This document shows, piece by piece, positions 37,475 to 45,870 of a DNA stretch of 64,000 bases; the stretch's first letter is position 1; every line of letters starts with the position of its first letter. Under the pieces are notes generated by a model, which was not told the DNA's origin, did not search any database, and saw nothing but the letters and a program-made list of their open reading frames with translations. The DNA lies in assembly GCA_963756715.1 (NCBI GenBank), contig CAVWOV010000041.1, forward strand, positions 1-64,000. The letters are read 5' to 3'. Made by a program: the position numbers and the translations under genes. Source of the stretch: VAZQ01 sp963756715 (GTDB lineage Bacteria > Pseudomonadota > Alphaproteobacteria > Rhizobiales > Xanthobacteraceae).

Positions 37475-38830
37475 TCAGACGGCTACTTTCTGGAGGAAGC
37501 CCTCGACTTCCGCACGCAGGTCGGCAGCGGCGGTTTCGACCGCCTCGGATGCCGTCAGTACGGTTTCGGCCGATCCGCGGGTTTCGATCGCGGCGCCCGC
37601 CACATCCCCAAGCACGGCGACGATCTCTTTCGTGCCTTGCGCAGCGCTTGCTACGTTCTGCGAAATTTCGCCGGTTGCGGAGTTCTGTTGTTGCACCGCT
37701 GCCGCGACCGCGGCGGTGTGGGTGTTGATTTCCTGCATACGGTCGGCAATCCGGCCGATCGCCTTGACGGCAGTCACCGTCGAGGTCTGCACGCCCGCGA
37801 TCTGGCTGGCGATCTCCTCGGTCGCCTTGGCGGTCTGTACCGCCAGCGACTTCACCTCCGACGCCACGACGGCAAATCCGCGCCCGGCTTCGCCGGCGCG
37901 GGCCGCTTCGATCGTCGCGTTGAGCGCCAGCAGGTTGGTCTGCCCGGCGATATCCTGGATGAGCTTGACCACATCGCCGATCTTCTGCGTCGCGTTAGCC
38001 AGTGAGCCGATCTGGTCGTTCGTGACGCCGGCTTCGCCAGTGGCGACGCGAACGAGCGTGCTGGTCTGTCCGAGTTGACGGCTGATCTCGTCGATCGAAG
38101 CCGAGAGTTCGGTGGCAGCCGAAGCGGCGACCTCGACGTTGGTCGAGGCCTCATTCGACGCCTGGACAGCACCTTCGGCGCGTTGCGACGTCTGGCGTGA
38201 CGCCGAGAACAGAACCGTGGCGGTCGCGCGCATCTTGCCGGCATTATCACCGACCGATTGCAGCATGGCCTCAACCCGCTGACGGAAGGCCGCGAGGGCG
38301 GCGTCGATCATCAAGCGCCGCTGCTCCTGGGCAGCTAAGGTGTCGCGTTCCTGATCCTGCCGGCGCCGCTCGGTGATGTCCTGGTGCGTTGCGACCCATC
38401 CCCCGCCAGCCATCGGCCGGCTGGACACTGAGATGAAACGTCCATCGGGCATCTCCCGCACGTCCTGCATGCCGTCGGTCAGACGCATCCGGCGAAGCGT
38501 GTCGGCAACGTATCGCTCCGGATCGCCTGCGAATGTGCCGGAGCGCTTGCGCTGTTCCAGCAGATCCCGAAGCAGCACCCCCGGCTTGGCCAGCGAACGG
38601 TCCAGGCGGTAAATTTCAATGTAGCGCTCGTTGCACAGGACGAGCCGCATCCCGCCATCGAACATGCACAGGCCTTCCGACATGTTGTTGAGGGCGGCGA
38701 CAAGATGGGCATTCCGTTCGCGCCGGCGCCTGAGCACCCGGGCGGCCGCAACGGCGAGGCCGACGAAGCCGGCGAGGAGCACGGCGGCGATCAGCCATCC
38801 AGTGAAGAGGTCGTCAAGGTCGCCAAGCAT
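37475..38830 (-). CDS. Methyl-accepting chemotaxis protein with PAS domain
   Basis: Tandem paralogue of the preceding chemoreceptor: one N-terminal membrane helix (FTGWLIAAVLLAGFVGLAVA), a PAS domain (LNNMSEGLCMFDGGMRLVLC onward, ending THQDITERRR) and the MCP signalling domain with DIAGQTNLLALNATIEAARA. The signalling halves of the two proteins are almost identical and the PAS halves clearly different, so they read different cues through the same chemotaxis machinery. 451 residues; ATG 38830. The gap of 125 bases to the next start holds a ribosome site for that gene. Confidence 0.9.
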   Translation of the reverse strand: MLGDLDDLFTGWLIAAVLLAGFVGLAVAAARVLRRRRERNAHLVAALNNMSEGLCMFDGGMRLVLCNERYIEIYRLDRSLAKPGVLLRDLLEQRKRSGTFAGDPERYVADTLRRMRLTDGMQDVREMPDGRFISVSSRPMAGGGWVATHQDITERRRQDQERDTLAAQEQRRLMIDAALAAFRQRVEAMLQSVGDNAGKMRATATVLFSASRQTSQRAEGAVQASNEASTNVEVAASAATELSASIDEISRQLGQTSTLVRVATGEAGVTNDQIGSLANATQKIGDVVKLIQDIAGQTNLLALNATIEAARAGEAGRGFAVVASEVKSLAVQTAKATEEIASQIAGVQTSTVTAVKAIGRIADRMQEINTHTAAVAAAVQQQNSATGEISQNVASAAQGTKEIVAVLGDVAGAAIETRGSAETVLTASEAVETAAADLRAEVEGFLQKVAV

Positions 38831-39057
38831 GTCCAGATACCGATGAGGTGGTGGGCTAACGATAGCTGCAACCTGTTGTTTTGCCGTTAACCGCCACCGG
38901 AGCCGCTTTCCGCTGCCCGATCCTCAGATATTCAAGCTATGTATCAATGCCTTAAGTGCGCTAATTGGACCGGGGCCTTGACAGGCCGTAGTCCTCGGCC
39001 GAGACGGTTACCGTGGGGATGCCAGACATGTCAGGGGAACTCGCGGGCCAGCACAGG

Positions 39058-41393
39058 ATGCGAACCATCATCGCGCTCCTGCTGGCCGCGTGCCTGTTCG
39101 CGTCGTCCGCCGCTGCGGAAACGCCCGCTGCCGGCGGTTCCACTGACCTCGAGGCGACGCGCCTTCTGCTTGACCGGGTCGAGACGTCACTCAAGCGCGA
39201 TGGATTGTCGGTCCAGACCCTGTACGAACTCGGCCGGACCCTTGTGCCGGCGCGCGACGAACTGCGGGCCAAGGTCGCCAGTCTCGCGCCGCGGCTTGCC
39301 CAGGCCGAAGCCCGGCTCAAGCAACTTGGTCCCCCTCCCGGGAAGGATGCGCCGCCCGAGGCTCCGGCCATCGCGGAGGAGCGGGCGCGCCTCAACAAGG
39401 AGTTCAGCGAACTCGACGCACCCTTGAAACAGGCACGGCTGCTGGCCGCCCGCGCCGACCAGCTTGCCGAGCAGATCACGGAGCGGCGGCGTTCCGCCTA
39501 TGCCGAGCAGTTGTTCGAACAGACGCCAAGCGTGCTGTCGCCATCGCTCTGGCTTGCGGCGGCGCGGGCATTGCCGGACGAATTCGCCGGCATGGCCGAG
39601 GTGATCGGCGCGTGGTGGGAGTTATTGCGGGAGCCGGACAGCGCCGGCCGGATCGCGGGCGCGGTCCTGACCTTGGCGGCGATTGCGGTCGCCATGCTGC
39701 TGTTCTGGCGCTGGCTGGGGCGGCGCATCGGAACCGACGCCAGGCGCGCCGACACGCTTTGGCAAGGCGTTGACAGCGCTCGGTGTGTTGCTGCGGATCA
39801 CGCTGATCCCGCCGCTCGCCACGGTGGCGGTCGTCGCGATCCTGGAAAACTTCCAGCTTCTACCCGGCCGCCTGATCGATATCGGCTACGGACTGGCGAT
39901 CGCCGTACTGATCGCCACATTCGGCCGCGCGGTCGCAACCGGCTCTGCTGGCACCCGATGCACCCGAACGGCGGCTGGCCGCGATCGACGATGACACCGC
40001 CCGGATGCTCGTCGCCCACCTCGTGTGGGGTGCGCGCGCCATGGGCCTGCTGGTGCTGCTACTCGTCATCTACAAGGTCCTTGGCGGACCGCCGGTGCTG
40101 GTCATCGCCACCAACATGGCGTTCGCGACGGCGATCTGCGTCCTGCTGGCGCATCTGCTGTGGTTTTCGCATCGACAGCGCGCGAACCTCGAGGACGAGA
40201 CGCTGCCGCGCGCCCTTTGGATCCGGACTATCGGCTGGCTCGTCCTGACGGTGATGCTGGTCGCGCTTTTGGTGGGCTATTCGGGATTTGCTTCGTTCAT
40301 CGCCGAGCGGATGCTGTCGACACTCGCGGTGCTGGGCACGCTCTACCTGCTGCTCATGCTGACCCACGCGCTGTTCGTCGAGCGGCTCGGCGCCAGTACC
40401 GCGCGCGGCCGCGCGATGGCGGCCAATTTCGGCGTCAGTCCGCGGCGGCTGGGACTGATCGCGAGCCTCGTGTCCGGCGGCATCTGCCTGTTCCTGATCC
40501 TGACCGCGCTCATTTTGATTGTGGGACCCTGGGAGGTCACCGCCGGCGATTTCCTCGACACCGCGCGCAATTTCGCCTTCGGCTTCCGCATCGGCGATGT
40601 CACGGTCTCCTTCGGGGCGATCCTGGCCGCCGCCTTCTGGCTGCTGGTCGCGCTGCTCATCACGCGGGTGCTGCAGAAGTGGCTCGAGCGCCACCTGCTG
40701 CCACGCACCGAGCTCGAACCCAGCCTGCAGCAATCGATCACCGCCATCGTCGGCTACGTGGGCGTAATCGTCGCAATCGTACTGGCGCTGACGCAGCTCG
40801 GCATCGACCTGCAGCGGGTGGCGCTGATCGCGGGCGCGCTGTCGGTCGGCATCGGTTTCGGCCTGCAGTCAATCGTCTCCAACTTCGTTTCCGGCCTGAT
40901 CCTGCTCACCGAGCGGCCCATCCGCATCGGCGATCTCGTCGTCGTCAAGGGCGAGGAAGGCTACGTCCGCCGCATCCGCGTGCGCGCCACCGAGATCGAG
41001 ACCTTCGAACGGGCGAGCGTCATCATCCCCAACGCCGAGTTCATCACCAGCGCGGTGAAGAACTGGACGCACGCCAACACCACCGGCCGGATCATCATCA
41101 AGGTCGGAGTGTCGTACGACTGCGATCCCGACCAGGTCTGCGCGATCCTGCTCGCCTGTGCGGCCGACCAACCGCGCCTGCTCAAGCAGCCGCCGCCGCG
41201 CGCGCTCCTGCTCGGTTTCGGCGATTTCGCGCTGGAATTCGAGCTGCGTGCCTTTGTGGGGCATGTCGACGACGGGTTGCTGGCCAGGAGCGACCTCCAC
41301 CTGGAGATTCTCCGGCGCTTCCGCGCCGCCGGAATTGAGATTCCCGCACCACACTACGTTCTGCGGCCGGGCAGTGACGACGGCCCCTTGTAG
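39058..41393 (+). CDS. MscS-type mechanosensitive channel with DUF3772, two frameshifts
   Basis: Large MscS/MscK-like channel that opens at high membrane tension. A signal peptide (residues 1-22, ending SSAAA) leads a periplasmic coiled region (DUF3772-type: KVASLAPRLAQAEARLKQLG) and then many membrane helices. The MscS pore helix and beta domain are IDLQRVALIAGALSVGIGFG, LQSIVSNFVSGLILLTERPI and RIGDLVVVKGEEGYVRRIR. Frame changes near 39740 and 39943 each fit one extra base; 39058-41393 spans 2336 bases, 778 codons plus two, in agreement. ATG 39058 begins the signal; ATG 39013 would add 15 residues. It is divergent from the chemoreceptors. Confidence 0.88.
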
Positions 41394-41575
41394 CCCATGT
41401 TTCGGCGATCGTTGGCGTCCGAGCGAGATGGAGTTCGCAATACCAAGCGTAACGTGTTGCTCAACCGACAGATTTCTGCGCGCACCCACCGGCTGGAATC
41501 GGACGAAGCAGGTTCAAGTCGTCCATGCTTCCGCCATTCTGGGCTGGCAGGGGTGGGCCAATTGGGGAACGGAAT

Positions 41576-42106
41576 ATGGGGGCTTTCAGCTTGATTCTGC
41601 GTTTGGCCGGCTTAGCGATGCTGGTGCTGCTGGGCGCCTGCGCGGCCGATCGCGACCCGGTGATGAGCGATCCGAGCTTCTACCAAAACCTCACGACCAA
41701 GGATGCCAAGGTCGACGCCACGATGGCGGCCTCGATGATTTCCGGCTACCGCGCCAACAACGGCCTCACCGCCGTCACGGTCGATCCCGCCTTGATGAAG
41801 ATGGCCGAGGAGCAGGCCCGCGCGATGGCGGCGCGTGACAAGCTCGACCATAGCGTCACCCGCAATTTCAATGACCGGCTGCACTCGAACGGGTATAGCG
41901 CGCGGGCAGCGGCCGAGAACATTTCGGCCGGCTACCACACACTCGCGGAAGCATTTTCGGGTTGGCGCGATTCACCGCCGCACCGCAAGAACATGCTGCT
42001 CAACGGCGCCACCCGCATCGGCATCGCGGCCGTGCAGGCGCCGAAATCGAAATTCAAGGTGTACTGGGCGCTGATCATCGCCGAGCCCGACGAAAAGCGC
42101 GGCTAG
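41576..42106 (+). CDS. CAP/SCP-domain lipoprotein (YkwD-like)
   Basis: A 176-residue exported protein. The signal sequence ends in lipobox LLGAC, so it is probably a lipoprotein. The CAP domain follows: MISGYRANNGLTAVTVDPAL, LDHSVTRNFNDRL (His), AAENISAGYHTLAEAFSGWR and the C-terminal SPPHRKNMLLNGATRIG (second His). This is the cysteine-rich secretory protein fold whose bacterial members are of unclear function. ATG 41576 follows GGGGAACGGA. Its stop codon overlaps, base for base shifted by one, the stop of the TRAP-type gene fragment on the other strand. Confidence 0.88.
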   Translation: MGAFSLILRLAGLAMLVLLGACAADRDPVMSDPSFYQNLTTKDAKVDATMAASMISGYRANNGLTAVTVDPALMKMAEEQARAMAARDKLDHSVTRNFNDRLHSNGYSARAAAENISAGYHTLAEAFSGWRDSPPHRKNMLLNGATRIGIAAVQAPKSKFKVYWALIIAEPDEKRG

Positions 42107-42235
42107 CGCGCCGCGACCAAATCGAACAATTCCTTCCCGTACGTCCTCTGCGCCTCATCGGTGAGCGGCTTGACCGCCGCCGCGAACGCGTCGTGTTCAC
42201 CGGTGCTGAGTTCGACGACCACACAGCCCTGCGCT
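42103..42235 (-). pseudogene. Detached 3' end of a TRAP-type (DctP) binding-protein gene
   Basis: Leftward sequence codes for AQGCVVVELSTGEHDAFAAA, then VKPLTDEAQRTYGKELFDL and a TAG at 42105-42103. It matches the tail of the gene at 43444-44471 (AQDCAVAELGAGEHDAFAAA, VKPLTAEARESYGAALFGL). It is only the last 43 residues, with no start. It is fused on its upstream side to the broken 3' end of an IS630 transposase. Confidence 0.85.
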
Positions 42236-42239
42236 GAAG

Positions 42240-43154
42240 TTGGCGCATTCGTCGGCGGAAAAGGTAGCGAGGAGTTCGCCGACCGCGAAGCATACGGCTT
42301 CGACCGTTCGCGCGGCGGTTTTCGCAGCAGATGCTTGAGCTTGGCGAAGACCTGTTAGATCGGGTTCAGGTAGGGCGAATATTAGGCAGGAAGAGCAGCT
42401 TGGAGAAGGCAGAGCGGATGAGATGCGCGCAACGCCTTGGCTTTTGTGGCTGCAGAGATAGTCCATGAATGACGATGTCGCCTTGGCGCGCGTCGGCAGA
42501 GCACCTTCTCGACATAGGTGCGGAAGCTCTCGCCGTCGATCGGCCCTCAAGCAGCCACGGTGCATCGATGCGGTCGATGGCGCAAGCGCGGCCAGGAAGG
42601 TCGTGGTCGTCCAGCGGCGATGCGGGACCTTGGCGATGAGACGCTCGGCAGCATGGCGCCCATCCCCGCAGCGGCGCCATGTTGGTCTTGGTCCAGGTCT
42701 AGTCATGAAGACCAGGCGCTCGGGCTTCGACGCGATCTTGATACTTGGTCGACTGCGCTCGCCGCCGCGCGACGACGGGCAGGTCGCGCTCGACAGCCAC
42801 CACGGTTTTTTTTGAAGCTCAGCTTCTCGGAATGGAAGAACTAACAGACAGAACAGATAAACAACTAGAGGCCGCGCGCGCCGAGTACGGCCACCAGCGC
42901 GCGCAAGGTGAAGTGGAAGACGAGGATGAGCCGCAACAGGCAGACGAGATGCAGACCAGAAATAGCCTTCGGCTTGTGACCGCCCATCTTGACCGGGCGC
43001 AACGCTGCCGGTTCCCGCACCGAGCGAACCCAGTTTATCGCCGTGCTGATACCCACCCCGAATTGCTTGGCCGACCGGTCACAGGACATGCCCGACGCCC
43101 AGGAAGCGAGGCAACCGCGCGCTCGCGAAGATCGAGAGAATACGGTTTGCACAT
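42240..43154 (-). mobile_element. Degenerate IS630-family transposase
   Basis: Broken leftward transposase. The N-terminal part is PYSLDLRERAVA, then FGVGISTAINWVRSVRE and KMGGHKPKAISG, the usual IS630 helix-turn-helix region. The middle has LSFKK and VERDLPVVARRRAQSTKYQD. The catalytic part shows TWTKTNMAPLRGWAP, IAKVPHRRWTTTTFLAAL and DAPWLLEG. The end ADECANFS breaks at about 42240, where the TRAP-type fragment begins. There are frame changes near 43120, at the A8 run (T8 on the plus strand, about 42806) and at several later points. The start ATG 43154 follows a short gene remnant. No terminal inverted repeats or TA target duplication could be identified, so the element is a scar. Confidence 0.85.
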
Positions 43155-43171
43155 CCGTGCTGACGTGTTTA

Positions 43172-43258
43172 TCACACGTTCATCGGATGTGCGAAGGCCC
43201 GCGCCGGATGCAGCAGGGCATCGAGATCAAATGCGCTGTGATCGTTTCTCATAGCCAT
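43172..43258 (-). pseudogene. N-terminal stub of a small gene cut by the IS630 element
   Basis: A 28-residue stub, MAMRNDHSAFDLDALLHPAR then AFAHPMNV and a TGA, with an intact GAGGGAG ribosome site. Its pattern FD-DALLHPA-AF-HP is that of a small, common hypothetical protein of Bradyrhizobium relatives that normally continues for about 30 more residues (recalled). The stop lies 17 bases from the transposase start, so the insertion removed its 3' half. The 185 bases upstream (43259-43443) are AT-richer and hold no gene I can support. Confidence 0.6.
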
Positions 43259-43443
43259 ATTCTCCCTCGAGCAATCATGGGTACGAGCGGTATGCCAGAC
43301 GCCCGCCGGCGCCCGCGCCGGGACTACCAATCCCCGGCGGCGGACGATTTAGGAAGCGGATTTTTTCATTTCAAGAGGCCGGAGCGCCCGCCCTTTCAAA
43401 TTCGCAAGGCATTGAAAAAACGCGTAAATTTCAATAACCTGGT

Positions 43444-44471
43444 TCATCGGATGAGCCCGAAGAGCGCTGCGCCGTAGCTCTCCCGCGCTTCGGCCGTGAG
43501 CGGCTTGACCGCCGCCGCGAAGGCGTCGTGTTCGCCGGCGCCGAGTTCGGCCACCGCACAGTCCTGCGCCGCGATCGCCTTGCGCGCCTCTTCCTCTTCC
43601 TCAACGTGAAGGTCGCGCTGAAAGGCTACGGCGGCGGCGACAGCCTCGCGCATGCCGCGCTGCAGGTCGGCGGGCCACGATCGCCTTGCGCGCCTCCTCC
43701 TCCTCATCGACGTGAAGACCGCGCTGAAAGGCAACGGCTGCGGTGACAGCCTCGCGCATACCGCGCTGCACATCGGCAGGCCATGCGTCGAATGCATTGC
43801 GGTGGAGGAAGATCGGGCGGGAAATATAGAAATGATTACTGAGCGTATGGAAGCGGTGGAACTTGTGCACGCCATAGGTGACGGTATTGCTCAGCGGGTT
43901 CTCCTGCGCGTCGATGGTGCCGGCCTTGATCATGGCGATCGCTTCGGTGAGGTCCATCCGCATCGGCTCCGCGCCCAGCAGCGCGAAGGTGCGCGCCTGC
44001 ACCTCGCTCGGCAGCACGCGGATGCGCAGTCCCCGGAGATCGGCCGGACGGCGCACCTCCTGGACCTTGTTGGAGATGTGCCGGAAGCCGTTTTCGAACC
44101 AGCCGAGGATGCGGTAGTTCGACACGCGCCTCGATCGCCTGCGCGAGCTTTTGGCCGAGCGCGCCATCCATGGCGGCGCGCGCCGCCGCGGTGTCGGCGA
44201 ACAGGAACGGCAGGTCGACGAAGCCCAGTTCGGGGACGCGGTCGGTCAGGTAGCTCGACGACTGGTAGCCGAGCGTGAGCAGGCCGTGTTCGACCAGCCA
44301 CAGAATGTCGTCGGCGCGATACCCAAGGTCCATGATGTTGAAGACGTACTTCACGTCGACGCGGTCGCCGAACTCGGCCGTGAGCCGGTCGCCGATAAAC
44401 TGGAGCGCGCGGCTGAAGCCGGTGCTGGCGGGCCCGTAACCGCCCATGCGGATCTGGATCGGGGTGCTCAC
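43444..44471 (-). pseudogene. TRAP-type (DctP-like) solute-binding protein, frameshifted, no signal peptide
   Basis: DctP-fold solute receptor: IQIRMGGYGPASTGFSRALQ, LPFLFADTAAARAAMDGALG, then in a second frame after about 44120 NYRILGWFENGFRHISNKVQ and LRGLRIRVLPSEVQARTFAL, the conserved Arg-rich ligand block, and GTIDAQENPLSNTVTYGVHK. Near the 3' end a 106-base segment is duplicated out of frame. The ATG overlaps the MFS stop as ATGA (44468-44471). The protein begins at what would be the mature N-terminus and has no signal sequence, yet DctP receptors work in the periplasm. No dctQ or dctM gene is in the window. As written it is broken in at least two places. Confidence 0.8.
43572..43785 (-). 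repeat. Imperfect 106-base tandem duplication in the TRAP-type gene
   Basis: Unit one (43572-43677) and unit two (43678-43785) both read, on the minus strand, as AWPAD[LV]QRGMREAV-AAVAFQR-LHV-EEEEARKAI, in different frames. The start-to-start distance is 106 bases, not a multiple of three, so the second copy breaks the frame. The copies differ at about one base in eight, so the event is not very recent or the copies came from two paralogues. Confidence 0.85.
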
Positions 44472-45685
44472 TTTTCGGATCCTCCAATCGCCCGCAAACT
44501 CAACGGCACGGCCACGCCGGACACTCCAATGCCCAGGCCAATGATGACGAATATACCCCCGACCCCGGTTGCCGCCGCAACCAACCCGGCAAGCGCCGGA
44601 AACATCACCTGGCCGATCCGGTTGCCGGTCATCCGCAAGGTGAGCGCGGTGCCGTAGGCTTCCGCCGGCGCGAGATAGACCACGCCCGACAGCGTCAAGG
44701 TCGAGGCGATGCCCATGCCAAAGCCCAGCACGATCATGTCGGCATATAACGCCGGCAACGAGAGCGGCAGCGCCATAACCGCGAAGGCCGCCGCACTCAC
44801 CAGCATGCTCACCAGTGTCAGCGGTGCGCGCCCGAAGGCATAGATCATCCGGGCATAGAAGATTCGCGATACCAGCGATGCGGCCGACCGCACCGCCAGC
44901 AGCAAGCCGATATTGTTCGAGTCGATCTGCCGCTCCGCGCCGAAGGCCGGCATGTAGATGACCAGGAGGTCGATCGCCGTGACCGTCACGATGCTGGCGA
45001 TGAAGATCGCCGGCAGGCCGCGCTTGTGGAGCAACGCGCCGAGCGGAACCAGGGCGTCGCTTTTTCCCGTCCGTGCCGAAGCGCGGGCGCGGACCTGATC
45101 AGCAACGCGACTCACCAGGCCCACGGCCGCGATGGCGAGACTGAGGGCAAACAGGAAACCGGTCGGCGGCAACGCCGCCGAGCCGCCAAGCCAGCCCACC
45201 GTCAGCGGTCCTGCGCCCTGTCCGATCGCGGCGGCGATCATATAATAGCCGAGTACGCTTTCGCGGCTGAGCGGCCCGCCGGCGCGCACCATCAGCATCT
45301 GGTGCCCGGCCATGCAGAACATGTGGCCGAAGCCCAGCAGCACCGAAAGCGCGAGCAAATTCGATGCCGAATTCGACCACAGCCAGAATCCGATGCACGC
45401 GACCAGGATCAGCACGTTGCCGATCCAGATCGCCCGCGCGTCATTGCCGCGATCGATCCAGCGGCCGAGCGTGACGGCGGAGAAGACCGGAATGATCGCA
45501 AAGCCGGTGGCGATGATGCCGAGCCAAAACACCGGCAGGCCGAGCTCAATCGCCCGGTAGGATGTGGTGATTCGGATGATCAAGATCATCGCCTGCAGGA
45601 GGGCAACGTGGGCGACGAACGGAATCAGCAGGCCGTAGTTGATATCGCTCGTTTGCGGGACGGGCGCGTTTTGCTCCTCGGACAT
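44468..45685 (-). CDS. MFS transporter
   Basis: Major facilitator (about 405 residues) with twelve predicted helices. The loop 2-3 motif is seen as LGRWIDRGNDARAIW, close to the family G-x-x-x-D-R-x-x-R. ATG 45685 (MSEEQNAPVPQTSD) is preferred over the upstream 45811 reading, which adds a very basic segment with no family look. It lies between the thiamine-diphosphate enzyme gene and the TRAP-type gene, all leftward, and overlaps the latter by four bases. It could import or export the compound used by the neighbouring enzymes (inference). Confidence 0.85.
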   Translation of the reverse strand: MSEEQNAPVPQTSDINYGLLIPFVAHVALLQAMILIIRITTSYRAIELGLPVFWLGIIATGFAIIPVFSAVTLGRWIDRGNDARAIWIGNVLILVACIGFWLWSNSASNLLALSVLLGFGHMFCMAGHQMLMVRAGGPLSRESVLGYYMIAAAIGQGAGPLTVGWLGGSAALPPTGFLFALSLAIAAVGLVSRVADQVRARASARTGKSDALVPLGALLHKRGLPAIFIASIVTVTAIDLLVIYMPAFGAERQIDSNNIGLLLAVRSAASLVSRIFYARMIYAFGRAPLTLVSMLVSAAAFAVMALPLSLPALYADMIVLGFGMGIASTLTLSGVVYLAPAEAYGTALTLRMTGNRIGQVMFPALAGLVAAATGVGGIFVIIGLGIGVSGVAVPLSLRAIGGSEK

Positions 45686-45870
45686 GAAAGATCGTTTCTC
45701 TCGACCCGGGGCGACTGATCGAGGCCGGCCCGCAGCGTTTCTTAGCGAGCGGCGGACGCCACGCAAAGCCCCATCGGGCGCGCATCCCCTCCCGAGAATG
45801 CGCATGCGCACTTTGCCGGCCTAGACGGCGGCGGACGGACTATCGCTGACCTTGGCCGGCGGTCTGACCG

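Noticed and set aside
38978..38983. TTGACA as a -35 promoter element before the MscS-type gene
   Set aside because: No acceptable -10 sequence lies 16-18 bases downstream.
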